Assembly (NCBI GenBank): GCA_032158295.1
Contig: CM063256.1
Coordinates: forward strand, 1,178,001 to 1,242,000
DNA length: 64,000 bases
From: Pycnopodia helianthoides
Taxonomy: Eukaryota; Echinodermata; Asteroidea; Forcipulatida; Asteriidae
Direction of reading: 5' to 3'
In this document: positions 13,300 to 41,000 of the stretch, in pieces
How positions within the stretch are numbered: the first letter of the stretch is position 1
Layout: each line of letters opens with the position of its first letter
The notes under the pieces: model-generated
Databases searched by the model: none
Seen by the model: only the letters and a program-made list of their open reading frames with translations
What the model was told of the DNA's origin: nothing
Program-made: the position numbers and the translations under genes

Positions 13300-13354
13300 A
13301 ATAGTTAATGGCCTGACATTTCGATCGGGTCGAAACGTCAGGCCATTAACTATT
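13300..13354. repeat. 55-bp near-perfect palindrome
   Basis: AATAGTTAATGGCCTGACAT and its inverted copy ATGGCC...ACTATT face each other around the centre TCGGG, with one mismatch in 25 bp arms. A similar half (AATAGTTAATGGCCGGACGT) occurs at about 59089 and a GTCAGGCCAT string at about 47506, so it is part of a dispersed repeat family. Confidence 0.7.
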
Positions 13355-13818
13355 AATCTTTTCACATTGATCAAAGAATTAATCTTTGAAAGAACAATTT
13401 TAATTTTTTTTTTTTTTTAAAGTTTTTTATCTGACGTAAATGTCATTTGAATAAACACTAGGCTTTTCAGTCTCCTTCGACATTTCTTCCAATATTTTCT
13501 TCGAGAAATTCATTACATTCCAATCAGTCAATGTGAGTCAAGAGTTTAATTTTATGCCAGTCTATTTTGTAACAGCGCCACCAAGTGTTAATTATTTGTA
13601 TAGGTCTGGTACCGATTCTCTTCCGTGCTTTTGTGTAACACTGTCTAGTGTCATACTTACTTATGGGATCCAGACATTTCCTGAAACCTAAACAAAAACA
13701 ATTTTCTTTTTGGACCGTGTTTAAATTAGGTTAAAATTCGTTACTATGCGTTTCATATTCAGTACTGTGGGACAGCTTGGTATGATGAAACCCTTTGTGT
13801 TTATTTGTTTACTTTTAG

Positions 13819-29439
<15,621 letters not shown>

Positions 29440-30337
29440 ACTCACCACACATCGTCTGTTGCATGGAGGCTATAGGGGATTGGTATGGGATGGAAATAGT
29501 AGCCAGTCTACATGATGTTGGGGGTGTGCGATCCAGTTTTGTTCTCTGTACTTAAAAGCAAAGTGCAGCCCATGCTCTCAACAGGAGTTGCAACTTTTTC
29601 AAGCCAATGTGGCTTTATGTTGAAATATTTCAAGGGGGGGGGCGTTCTCAGAGCAAAAGGCTAAAGGCAATTGTGTACATGCCTCCAACCTGTATTCAAA
29701 TCAATAATGGTGCACCACGTATGTGACCAAACAATCAACCCCTGAAAGTTTTACTTATTGTGCATCATGCAGTTGAATTAACTGCAATTTTGAAAAGAAT
29801 GAAAGGTATGGTGGGTGTTGAGGCCACAATCCATCTGTCCATCCTCCGCAATCAGACAACTTCCTAAAGAGGATTTGGAAGGGTTGGGGTTTTAATGTGA
29901 GATTAAGGGTTCGCTGTTATTTCACACTGTGTTTTCACACAAAACCAAGGTCGGACTCATGACACCATCTCACAGAGTAGTATTATCCTTAGTATTTTTT
30001 TCCGATGCATGAAATTATGATACACAACAGGCTCGTACAAAACTGTTTCCTTTAATTTTAGACTCAATGTGGAAAGTACATCATGCCTCTGATTCCTTAA
30101 TTACTTCATAAAATGTCACACTCAAGACAAACCAAGAAAACAACTCCAAGTACTTTGCTTACAAAAATAGGTTTTATTTTCAAAATTTACCATCACCAGA
30201 AATGTCTTCTGTTCCTAACAGTCACATATTTTATAGATTACCATCTGTTGGGTACACCATGTTTGAATCTATTCTGAATTTGAAAAGAGCTGCTTGTTTA
30301 ATCTCTTTCCAAAGCCGTCGTATCTTTCTTGATAAAG
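29440..30337 (+). other. Probable 3' UTR of the HUNK-like gene and intergenic DNA
   Basis: No exon or repeat recognised after the stop codon. I could not fix a polyadenylation site. Confidence 0.4.
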
Positions 30338-30844
30338 TTAAAGAGGGGCTCCAAGGTCAAATTCAGTTTTGTGATGCACTCATTTTCTAATAGATAGAGT
30401 CATCATGGTAGTGGGGTGAAAATTACAAGTCTCTAACCTCAAGTTAAAACGGGGTAAAATGCAATTTTATTTGAAATTCATAGCGAAATTTTAAATGTTA
30501 AATGTGGCGTCATCGTAGGTCAAAAACAAACGAGTCTGTACATTAAAAAGGATTTGTTTGTGTCAGTTAAAAGGTCAAATTCAATGTTGGTTGAATATCA
30601 TCAAAATTCAGAGAATGAAAAAAAAATTCTCCTTGGAAGATGCACAGACTTTACATTTGAAATGTGCTGTCTTCAAATGTTATTGGATTTTGACAAAAAT
30701 TACACTTGAAGGATATCAAACAAAGTGACACTTTACACCGGTGTAAATGTAAGGTTAGAGACTTGTAATTTTGTTTTCATCCATTTCTATCCATTAGAAA
30801 ATGCATGGATCACAAAACTGAATTTTCCTTGAGCCCTTCTTTAA
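30338..30844. mobile_element. 507-bp TTAA-flanked element, family B copy 1
   Basis: TTAA at 30338-30341 and 30841-30844. Left end AAAGAGGGGCTCCAAGGTCA, right end CCTTGAGCCCTTCTTTAA, with CAAATTCAGTTTTGTGATGC / ATCACAAAACTGAATTTTCC next: inverted repeats of about 35 bp. The interior has ACAAGTCTCTAACCT / AGGTTAGAGACTTGTAA as a second inverted pair. Second copy at 42355-42901. Confidence 0.85.
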
Positions 30845-31586
30845 AAATAAATTGTGTCCCACAAAGAATTTACCAATATCCATCTCCACCATGCAAGCCT
30901 CAAATTCTACAATTTCAGTTAGGTGCGAAGTACATACAAAAACATTTTGCCCCACACAAGAGCATGTCAATTGTTAAGTAATCAGCAAAGATGCCATGTG
31001 ATGTTTAATGTTTGGGAATGACTTTGGGCAAATGTTTGGACGTTTGGAAATAATTCTTCCCCTTGTAGTCAGTGCACTTAAAAAGAAGTTATACGATCAT
31101 GTTGGAATTAATAAAAGGGATGGACATTTATAGAAAAGGCCATCTACGTATTGGTGGGTTTTTTTTCAGCCAGATGTAAACTATTCCCCTCATTGCTGTA
31201 AACCTTTATCAGTGACTTTTCCTCTCTCTTTCATTGGTTTCCTATCAACATTTGTCATTTCTATGGGACCTGAAGATGAAGCCATATGAACAATCTGTAC
31301 AGACAGTACCAGACATCTGTTTACAGAACTTTGGGAATCAATGACCGAGCCACAAGAGCTCGTGGAGAAAAATTATATATTGGTTCTCGGATGTTTCAAC
31401 TGGCATTTGGGCGATGAAAAACTGTGAAGGAAGAACACTGCTCTTAACTCTAGCTGAAGAAAAGGAACTCAAAACTAGGTGAAAATGTTGAAGAATCAGT
31501 TAGCCTTGTGCAAGATTACTGAGTTTTAAAAACTGAAAACTGGAGACCGAGTGAGGATGGCAAGGAGAGGAATGTGTGACTTAAGT
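30845..31586. other. Intergenic gap between convergent genes
   Basis: Separates the 3' ends of the kinase gene (+) and CYP2-like gene A (-). No exon or recognised repeat. Probably contains the 3' UTR of gene A. Confidence 0.4.
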
Positions 31587-34500
31587 CTACTTTCTGTGAA
31601 TGGCACATATTTCAAATGGCAGAGGGGATAAACTGATGCCTCCTACACCCTGGAATGAAATAGGTGGGGTGCCTTCAGGCTTACTGATGTTGAATTGATG
31701 AAGAAAATGTGTAAAGAAGAGGAATAGCTCCATCCGGGCTAGTTGTTCTCCTAGGCATGCACGTCTACCTGCATTATCACATAGAAATAAAAGAGATTTC
31801 AGATTTAAGTCATGTGGAAAAGTGGAAATATGCACAAACGGTTAGGATTTGAAAAATGAAGAACAAAAATTATGAAACCTTTTTTTTATAAACTTTATGT
31901 TGGTTCCAATCGTCCTGCTGTTTGCTGAAAATTTTGTCTCAAATTTGGCTCTTATTTTTATACCTGTTGTCGATTAAAAATTAGCACATGGAAAGTTGCA
32001 CAAATCTCTAAAACAAACACCCTTTTTACGTTGTTTTTTTTTCTTCAAAACATGACCACTTAATTTACGGATTTGTCCACTGGTTGGTTGTACAATGTGT
32101 TTATTAAAAACTAGAGAAGTGCAAGGAATGAATTTTTCCAAAAGTCAATAATGTATTAAATACTTGAATTAATAGAAGGTAGAGAAAATTAATTATTCTT
32201 ACCTGTCCCAAATGGTATTAACTTTTCAGACTTCTTCACGCTCCGATCAGTTTCATCTAAGAATCTTTCAGGGACAAATTTGTTGGGTTCTGGCCACAGC
32301 TCTTGATCCATCCCAAGCGCCCATAAGTTTGGCAAGACGAGTGTTCCCTTTGGGATCTTGTAGCCTCTGAAAGTCACGTCGCTTGACGCCTCATGCGGAA
32401 CACCTAATGGGATGATATTACTGATGCGCTGAATCTCATGGAGCGTTGCATCCGTGTAAGGAAGCTTAGCTCTGTCAGATAGACGGGGTAGGCGATCACA
32501 ACCAACCTCTCCATCAATCTCTTGCTGTATCTTCCTCTGAATCTCTGGATATGCTACCATGTAGAGAAGAGCCCATCGTAGAGTGGTGGAGGAAGTCTCC
32601 GAGCCGGCAGAGAATAAATCTGCGGTGGTGCCATGAAGGTCATTGACCGTTACTGTAGATCCCTCGGCACTCGTCTCCTCCAATATCACATCCATGAAGT
32701 CCCGAATATTCTCCGGGTCGAAGGTCTTCGATGTTCCTCGAGAACATTCCTGCTGAAATCGTTGACGTATCGGGTGTTGTCGAGACATTCTTTAACCACA
32801 GGGAGGAATGAGGCTAATAGATGGGAGTAAGGCATGAAGAGGATTGCACCTGTAGCTCCCCCCATTAGCTCAGTGTTCCTGTAGATTGCTCTTTGGAGCT
32901 CAATGAATCTAGGATCTGTGTAGTCGTAGCGTGATCCAAACACTAATGAGCAAATGACATTAGAAATGGCACTTGATAAGATTTGGAAAGGATTGAAAGG
33001 TGTGCCATTGTATGCTCCAACCTCTTCTAACATGAATCCTGCCTCGGTGGTAATCCTTTCTTCAAAGACTGGTTTTCCGACTCCAAAGTCTCTCATGAAG
33101 TTGAGAGTTAACTTTCTCTGGGCTTTCCATAGCTCCCCAGAGGCCCCTACAACTCCTGTAAAATCAACATTAATTAGATCGTTATTGTACATTCTTAAAA
33201 TAAATACATGGATACAATGAGTACCTAATAATTGGCCATCCTTTTTTTACCATCTAAGTAAAGACAATGCAAAATGAGAACATCCTGAGTGGTTCCCACC
33301 TGTGCATGCTGCATCATGCCCCAACTTGTGTACTTGTCCCAACAAAAGAGCACCGGCCTTAATTTGGGCATCGCCCAAACTATAGTTCATCAATAGTTTG
33401 CATATCTGATTTATAGTTTGGCATGTCTATGGCCGTGCCTGAATTGGCTACGGCTATGGCTGGATCGCCGAGTCATTCTGCATTGAAGTATAGGACGTCC
33501 TTGGCAACAGTCGTAGCCAGAGATGTAGCCGCCAATTCGGATGCGGTCTATAGTTTGACATGTCTATAGTTTTCATATCTGATCTTAAAATGGACATGTC
33601 CGACTATATTTTGGCATGTCCATCTATAGTTGGTGTGTCCATCTATAGTTGGTGTGTCCATCTATAGTTGGTGTGTCCATCTATCGTTGGTATGTCCATT
33701 TATAGTTGGCATGTCCATCTGTAGTTGGCATGTCTATCTACAGCAGACACTTTATTTGTCCTACTTAAGTCTGATTTCCATAGTTTTGTACTTGGAAAAA
33801 AAATGAAATATTATGATTAAATAGCCTGAATATATTAAAGCCTACAACATGGGTACATTGAGGTCAGCCCTAGTACTCAATAAAAATGTTCCTACTTTTT
33901 TCCCATTTTGGGATGGTTATCAAGTATAGTGCTTAGAATTTCCCTTTACCTATGCCTCCTTTTTGCACCTGTTCAAATACTGACAAGGATGGGCGACCAT
34001 TTAAGTCTAGATGATTGAATGCGTCACGTATCACATCATATCCATGCAGTACAACAACCCTGTTACCAGCAACTAAGTTGATCATTAAAACTGGTCCATG
34101 TTTCTCTGATAACCTGTTGGAACAAAAATGGTGTTTTCAGTTTGTCAGCAATTTTTGAAAAGACACCATTCAAATACAGCATGACCACATATATTATTTT
34201 CATCTTTTACTGTGTACCCTTACACTGTCGCCCCCTTAGTCAGGTGTCCTGTACCTCATAGCATGTAATGAATGCTGACTGCCATTTATCAATATGGGGG
34301 CCAGACGATCTTCTCCTCCAGCCTCAGTTTGGTAACATTGCTTTGAATGGGATGAAGATAAGATGGCGACACTGATATTGGTATATATTGTACAGTCACT
34401 TTTGGCTGATATAGATTATTATGATTTAGATTATAACTGCTCAACCCAACAAAGAAAAACAATGTAAGCTTAACGATTAATTTCTTGCCGTCACAGTTTG

Positions 34501-34742
34501 CCCAAACTGAAAGATGCGTTGTTTTAAAAAGGGTTTACTGCTGTCAATTATATAAACGTCATGTACCTTTGAAATATTTGATGTGGTGCACCTGTGCTTC
34601 TGAGAGAGAGTAAAGTTGGAAGGCTGCCGATGATTGGCCATGACCATGGGCCAGGAGGCAAGAGGACAGGGCGACCCATGTACCACCTCAGTATTAGAAA
34701 CACAGTAATGCCTATCAAGATGCTCCACCATACACCCATCAT
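31587..34742 (-). CDS. Cytochrome P450, CYP2-like (gene A), one frameshift
   Basis: Four minus-strand exons: 34567-34742, 33950-34113, 32203-33155, 31587-31768. Would encode about 491 residues if the frameshift is an artefact, the normal CYP2 length. Start MMGVWWSILIGITVFLILRW is an ER signal-anchor; then the proline hinge LLPPGPWSWPIIGS, helix C WKAQRK, helix I AGSETSSTT, ExxR in LHEIQR, the PERF block (FVPERF) and the heme loop FGTGRRACLGE with Cys at about residue 436. P450s of this type bind heme and insert one oxygen atom into lipophilic substrates using NADPH-P450 reductase; substrate unknown. At about 32729 the frame breaks: VLEEH is followed by TFDPENIRDFMD in the next frame, one base short. 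Exon 3 lacks the intron that gene B has after YPEIQ-K. Sequencing error or recent pseudogene cannot be told apart. Confidence 0.85.
33431..33548. repeat. Palindromic element, relative of 26642-26768
   Basis: Arms GGCCGTGCCTGAATTGGCTA / GTAGCCGCCAATTCGGATGC, centre with GTATAGGACGTCCTTGG. In intron 2 of CYP2-like gene A. Confidence 0.65.
33604..33742. repeat. 19-bp tandem repeat, about 7 units
   Basis: Unit TATAGTTGGTGTGTCCATC, diverging to TGGCATGTC at both ends of the array. In intron 2 of gene A. Related strings (ATAGTTTGGCATGTC) just upstream (33400-33600) suggest the array grew from that sequence. Confidence 0.85.
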
Positions 34743-34860
34743 TAATCTGAACAGTGTAATAATAATAAATCAATTACAGAAGTAGGCAGACAATTTAGAG
34801 TCCATCCTACCTCCATGGTCCATCTATGATACAATGTGCTTATAAATAGTTAGTAGCGCA

Positions 34861-34886
34861 TTTATAGATCCTTGTCATTTGATTGG
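34861..34886 (-). promoter_or_regulatory. Core promoter of CYP2-like gene A
   Basis: On the minus strand TATAAA lies at 34866-34861 and CCAAT at 34886-34882, about 20 bp further upstream. TATA at 120 bp before the ATG implies a 5' UTR of roughly 90 bases. A CACGTG E-box follows at 34892. A second TATTTATA at about 34848 is an alternative. Confidence 0.55.
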
Positions 34887-34892
34887 TGGAAC

Positions 34893-36036
34893 ACGTGACT
34901 CACGCACCATATTTTATCACTCCAAAATATTGTATAGGAGTCCTATACATGTATATCTGATACTGATGATATAGTGAATCTGATGGCAGATATTTTGCCA
35001 AAATAAACTCACCGTCTTTGGGTTATAGTACTAGTAGATTATTTGAATTGATGATACTGCCCACAGGAGTCAGGAAAGGGATTAGCCTAGTAGTAATACT
35101 AGTATATTACTATTAGTAAACTGAAGTCTTGAAGATGATCAATACGAAAAAATGTCTTTGTTTACAATGTTCTGTACATAAACTTTTCACCAACACATGT
35201 CAAAAGGGCGCCCTCAAGAGTCAATTTATAATTTAAAAAAAAAAATGCCCCGCCTAACCCCGCCCACACGCTGACCGCCCCCCCCCCCCCAAAAAAAGGA
35301 GAAAAATAGAGAAGAAAAACACCGGAGGGAAAAAACACACAATAAGCTTCGAAACCTTCAGAAGTTTATTTGTTGTTTTATCCTCACATTGACTCAAAAC
35401 CATGAAACGTTATTGTCACGTGACTTTGATCTTACTCTCTTGAGGGCGCTGCGAAACTTTTTTGGCAGTATTTTTTAAAAGCACGAAGTCATGTTGTGCG
35501 CTTAGGAGCAACATTTCTGCAAATTCTGCTGCACACGACATGTTCACGTTCATTTGCACATAATGCAGCCTAACCCCAACAGCCACTTGCAGGTAAGTCA
35601 AACTCTATTATGTTTTATTGTTATTGCAATGCTTTATTTCGTCGAAAGTGTGAAACATTAGCAGTAAAACTTGTTTTGAGAAGAAAAGGTTCTCTGGACT
35701 CAAATAACTTTTTTAAATTCATAGGCTACAAAACTAACCCTGGTACACATGTAGTAGTACGGTCGGGTCTCCGTTGTGGAAGTGAAACGGAGACTGACAT
35801 CTTAATACCTGGGCCTAGCAACAATTCAATTCATTTGTTTCATTACAGTTTACAAATAAAAGAAACCCCAACTATTTATTATACAATATTGAAGTTAAAT
35901 TTGAGTACTCTATGTCTGTGTACAAAATAAAAATAGGCGGCTTCGAGCAGTCACTGCTATTCTTCAATGTTGTCAAGTTTTCAAACTCGTACATAAAGAA
36001 CGGTACGCTCCAATGTATTGCGCTTACTGCATTCCA
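34893..36036. other. Intergenic region between the divergent P450 genes
   Basis: No exon. Includes a GC-rich block with a C-run then A-run at 35270-35297 and AT-rich DNA. Short open frames lack motifs. Confidence 0.4.
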
Positions 36037-36236
36037 GGGCCCAATTTCATAAAGCTGCTTCGGCACAAAAAGTAGCTAAGCACAACAAAATTATGCTTAC
36101 CAGAATAAGGTTACCAGCCAGACTGCCATATCACATGTACAATTTGTAACTGGTATCCTGCCTTTTTCTGCTGAGCAGCAATTGTCGTGTTGTTAAGCAA
36201 TATTTTCTGCTTAAGCAGCTCTATTAAATTGGGTCC
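36037..36236. repeat. 200-bp element with GGGCCCAATTTCATAAAGCTGC ends
   Basis: Left GGCCCAATTTCATAAAGC and right AGCAGCTCTATTAAATTGGG are inverted. The interior TAAGCACAACAAAATTATGC and TTACCAGAATAAGGTTACC recurs in 37603-37818 and in fragments at 3545 and 47945. MITE-like. Confidence 0.7.
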
Positions 36237-36375
36237 ACGAAATTATGTTCACCGGAGATTGTCCCCACCCATACGGCCAAGTAATAACTGTTGTGTAGAA
36301 ATTTCGTCTGGTATAGCGCCCTCTTTCGAATCAACTCCTTCAGCCCTCAAAATTTACCGTATCAGAACACTCACA

Positions 36376-37062
36376 CCGGTGTCATGACAAAAACTGTCCG
36401 CTGGCAATAAGTGTCCGCTCATTAGCATATTGCGTTCTGATTGGTCATGCGTCTATGACGTCACATTGTTTACGGAAGCTTGCTAAATAGTGTCCGCGGT
36501 TAGCGTGCATCATCATTGCGTGCCTTGCTTCTAAGCTTTCAAGGCGTCGTACAGATAAGATCATTATTAACCTTTTAGTTTTACATTTTTGTAGCGCTTT
36601 CCTGCTTGTAATTTTTTCGGTCAATCAAATAATATAAAGAAGGCAAGCTTACATATAGGCTGATATAAAGGACATGCCTTTAGTTACAAAAAGTCGAACA
36701 CACGACTGCCAACAATTTCACACACGTCTATTCCTGATCCTGCAAACTCACTGCTAAATATTATTCATTCTTGCCAAATACCAGTCCCCTCAGCCATAGA
36801 GCAAGGAACAGCCTCAGCTAACTCCCCTCTACAGCCTCAAAATGCCCTAATACTGACCGTAATTTCTGCCAAATACTGTCCGTAATCTGCCAAATACTGT
36901 CCGTGTGCATGCAAACGTGCAGCAGCATGGCGCGCGCCCGGACACTATTTGTTGGGCGGACACTATTAAATTGTCACGTAATACATGCAAATAGTGTCCG
37001 GGGTCTACTGCGCATGCTCAGCGGACACTTATTGCCAGCGGACAGTTTTTGTCTGACACCGG
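36376..37062. mobile_element. 687-bp non-autonomous transposon with about 43-bp terminal repeats
   Basis: Left CCGGTGTCATGACAAAAACT then GTCCGCTGGCAATAAGTGTC; the right end is its exact inverse apart from one missing base. The interior is studded with further copies of TGTCCG / CGGACA (e.g. 36490, 36888, 36950, 36996), likely subterminal binding motifs. No coding capacity. Flanking target duplication not obvious. Confidence 0.85.
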
Positions 37063-37602
37063 GGACAGAATCTTCCATGACAAAGGCGTCTATCAAAGCT
37101 GGGTCCCCAAACCTTTAATTGGTTACAATTTGGATATTTACAAAGGCCATTACATTGTCACGTTGTGTGGAGTATTATAGCAATCAATAGCAGTGTATGG
37201 TGAATAGGGTCTACGACATCGCATGCCATTTTGGGACACTACCTCAGATTCAAGAGTTAATAATATTGCATGTTGGACAGCTAAGGTAGTGAGGTATCTT
37301 CACTTTTGCATGTAAAAAATGCTTCAAAGTGTACATGCATACAGCCTTTTTTGAAAAGTTTAGAACTCATGTAAATTATTTCTTTAGTGGTTTGAAGAAA
37401 ATTGATTCTTGGACAAAACCAGTTGTGGGACGGAATGAAGTTTAATACTGGTCGAAAGTGAAGTTATACTGGACGGATATGAAGTTTATACTGGGGTAAA
37501 TTTTTGGACCTCGGCAACAAAATCTATCGCTCGACTCATTGCAAAACAAGTCACAGGCAGACGAGTAAAATTCATGCAGCTGCAGACCGCGGTTAGCAAC
37601 CG
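37063..37602. other. Intergenic gap
   Basis: No exon or repeat recognised. Confidence 0.4.
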
Positions 37603-37818
37603 AACCCAATTTTACAGAGCTGCTCAACCATGCGGTTACAGATTACGTAGCACGTTGAGTAAGACTTAAACATTTTCTGCTTAGCACAAAATGAGCAGGA
37701 CACCAGTCACAGGTTGTACATGTGATACGGTAGTTTAACTGGTAACCTTATTCTGGTAAGCATAATTTCGTTGTGCTTGGCTACTTTTTGTGCTTAAGCA
37801 GCTCTATGAAATTGGGAA
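37603..37818. repeat. 216-bp element, second copy of the 36037 type
   Basis: Ends AACCCAATTTTACAGAGCTG and CAGCTCTATGAAATTGGGAA; the interior has GTAACCTTATTCTGGTAAGC, inverse of the first copy. It ends 70-80 bp before the TATA box of CYP2-like gene B, so it borders the promoter. Confidence 0.7.
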
Positions 37819-37889
37819 CGTGGGGAACCTTTATAACAAAAAACTTTCCAGTCACCCCACCAGAGGATGGACGAATGGCAAAGCACCTG

Positions 37890-37907
37890 ATTGGCTGGTT
37901 TATAAAT
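37890..37907 (+). promoter_or_regulatory. Core promoter of CYP2-like gene B
   Basis: TATAAAT at 37901-37907 with ATTGG (inverse CCAAT) at 37890-37894. Expected start near 37930, giving a 5' UTR of about 100 bases before the ATG at 38033. Confidence 0.6.
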
Positions 37908-38032
37908 CTCGGTTCCTGCATATCAATTGCCGCCACATCTCCGTATGAATAGACCATTATCAAGTTAGGTATCTGCACAACCGGGGCTGTCCGGAACCAA
38001 CGTTGGTTGATGATTCAACTATTGGACGAAAC

Positions 38033-41000
38033 ATGGATCTAGTCTCCGTTGTTTTGGCTGCAGCAGTCAGTCTCGCGGCGTTCGTCTTTCTTTTGAAGAA
38101 TCTCCACGGCGCCTCGACAAACCTTCCACCGAAGGTAAGCTTTCTACCTATACTGTGGGACGTCTTCTATAATGGAGTAGATGTTGGAGACTTGCCTCAC
38201 CAGATCTTCCACTGGTAAATCAGTTTCATTACTTATTCCTCTATATTTGCAGAATAGGCCTACACATTTACAAGATTTGATTTTATAGTACTAAAAAACT
38301 AGTAAATAGCGGTACGGGTAGGGGCAGCGGCCAGTAAGTTTCTTTCTATATAGCTCCATGGTTGGACTGATCAATTTGTTTTTGTTTCCTCATTCTAAAA
38401 AAATACTTCATAGGTTATTCAATCAAAAGGTTTGTGTAGATTAAGAAGAATTTCTTATCATAAACGTATTTTAACAGTTTGTTTCAAAAAGATATAGGTT
38501 TCTCAGGATTTGTAATCCAAGGTTACATTTTGTCTACATTTTATGAATATTCAGACGCATTCAGGTGTGGGACTGACACAACAATGAGCTCGCTTTTCTT
38601 TTCTTTTTCTCACGGTAAATACTAAAGGCCTAGCCTTAATAGCCACTAGCCTTTTGTCAAGGCCTTCGTGTCTTGGAGCTGCGATCCCAAGCGACTGAAA
38701 TGGGAGACCACGCACGAGAGTGGCAAAGCCACGAGGGTGCAGATAACGCAAGTTTTATACTTCATGAATAGTTAATTACAAAAACCGCAAACAAGTTGGA
38801 GAAGGCCCTCGTGGCTTGACAAAAGGGGGGGGGCACAAGGGGCATTACTTTCAAGTAGGGGCCCAGGGGAATGATTTTGTCAGTGGTGGGGTCATGCTTT
38901 TATTTTGGGAGGGGGAAGCTGAAGGGGGGACACCATCCTCTTATATTCTTGGCATTTTGTGGCCGCAGTGGTGATCCAGATCGTACGGAGCTTTTAAGGG
39001 GACATATAGGTATTCACAGATTCGCACATTAATTATAAAGATGGTCATGGTGGAAAACTACCCTTAAAATAGTTTTGCTGAAAATTCTATAGTGTTTGAA
39101 AAATTTGTAAAACAATTTTTATCACGGTGATAAAATCCGATGTTTGAAAACAGTAGAAACATGTAATTAAAAGTGGTCTTTTACTGTTTCCCTTGAGACT
39201 CTGATGACCAATTGAGCTTAAATTTTCACAGATTTGTTACTTCATGGATATGTTGGGTCACACAAAGTGTGGATACTGGTATTTGACAGTTACCAATGTT
39301 GTACACATGCTTTAAAGGAACATTACAGAATTGGTAAGAAAAAAACTTGTAAAATATACTTTTGATCACAGATTTACATAAAACTTACACGGTCTAATGA
39401 TGATGATAGTAGAAAACATCCCTCGAAATATTTCTGTCTGAAATGCCATATTTGATGAGAAATGAATAAACTAATTTTCCAATTGGAGTTTATCGCTCAG
39501 TGAGCGTTTTATTCATTTGTTGAACCTATATGATTTCATGCAAATGTGTAATCGGTTTTTCACTATTTTCTCGTGACCCAGATGGCCGATCGATCTCAAA
39601 CTTCTACAGGTTTGTCAGTTTATGTATATGGTGGATTACATAAAGTGCTTACACTGCCAGCAACTGTTTTGTTAGCAAAAACCAATTCTGTAATGTTCCT
39701 TTAACTGTATGAAGAACCAGAGGGATTTATAAACAAAGGCATCGGGTGAAGTATTCACACAATCACGCAGCTGAATGGTATTTCCTTCCTCCATGTTGGT
39801 TTAAAAAAAAAAAAAACATACATTAAGTTCCTGGTTGTTTGCGTTGATTATGAGGATAGACTAGATAACAAATTCAAACATTCGAGTTAGAAATTATTGA
39901 GTTATTAAGTAATTATGGATATTTTACTGTCAGCTGCAGCATGGCTGTTGTTTTGCAGGGTTTTAAGAAGAAGCATGACATTTTTATATTTCTTCCCGTC
40001 TTCCCACCTTTTTCATTTATTTTGTTTAGGCCTATTCTATTGTGTTTATTTATTTACTTATTTATTGTGTTTAAACCATCAAAGCAAAATTGTCAACTTA
40101 GTTGCCAATGTGAACAACTTATTAAAAAAAGAAGTTTTTTTTTTCTTTTACACGATTTTAGGATTCACCTTAAGCTTGGTCCAATATACATGATCGATGG
40201 CTTAGTGTTGAGAATCGTTGTCATTCATGGTCCGGACCTCATACGGGAAGCCTTCCACAATAGGCATATTTGTGACCGGCCTTCAGTGAAGATCTTACGG
40301 CATGTGGTGGACGGAGAAGGTGAGATTTGAATTCAATACCAGTTTTAAAGGCACAGTACACGTTTGGTAATGACTCTGAAAATGAATGGCAATAAAAACC
40401 TACTTGGTGAGAAGTACAGCAGCTTTGGGTAGTAAAATGATTTTTGAGAAACTTTGAACTCCGAAGTAACGGTTATGGAAAATATATCACTTTTTATTCC
40501 CCAACAATTTGAATCTGAGAAGCGTTTCTGTCAAAACGCTTCTCAGACTGTGTATTCCTATGGGTAATATTCTTCCTGCGTGGAAATATTATTCGCTCCG
40601 ATTTATCGGTGATATCTCAAAAACGCGACCACATTTTGAAGTGAAATTTTCACAGGTTAGTTTTATTGTAACACACTCAGTAGGCTTCAATTACCAAACG
40701 TGTACTGTGCCGTTAAGCTGAACTAAACTAAATGGTTTAGATTTCGACACTCGTGCAGAAGCGGGTTTTTCAGAAATCAGGATTTTTCTTTGAACCAAAA
40801 TGGATCAGCGAGCTCGCTGCAGTTAGTCTGACAATCCTAGCCTAAACGGACCAGCTGCGGTTCTTCTAGCAACTTTTGTCCCCCACTGATCTATGTCTAC
40901 AGATTTCCTTTCAAAATTGCTTACTTAAAAACTCCAAAAGATTTGATGAAGCCATATAATGAGCAATCTGTAATGACAATCATTGGAGATTTAAATAATA

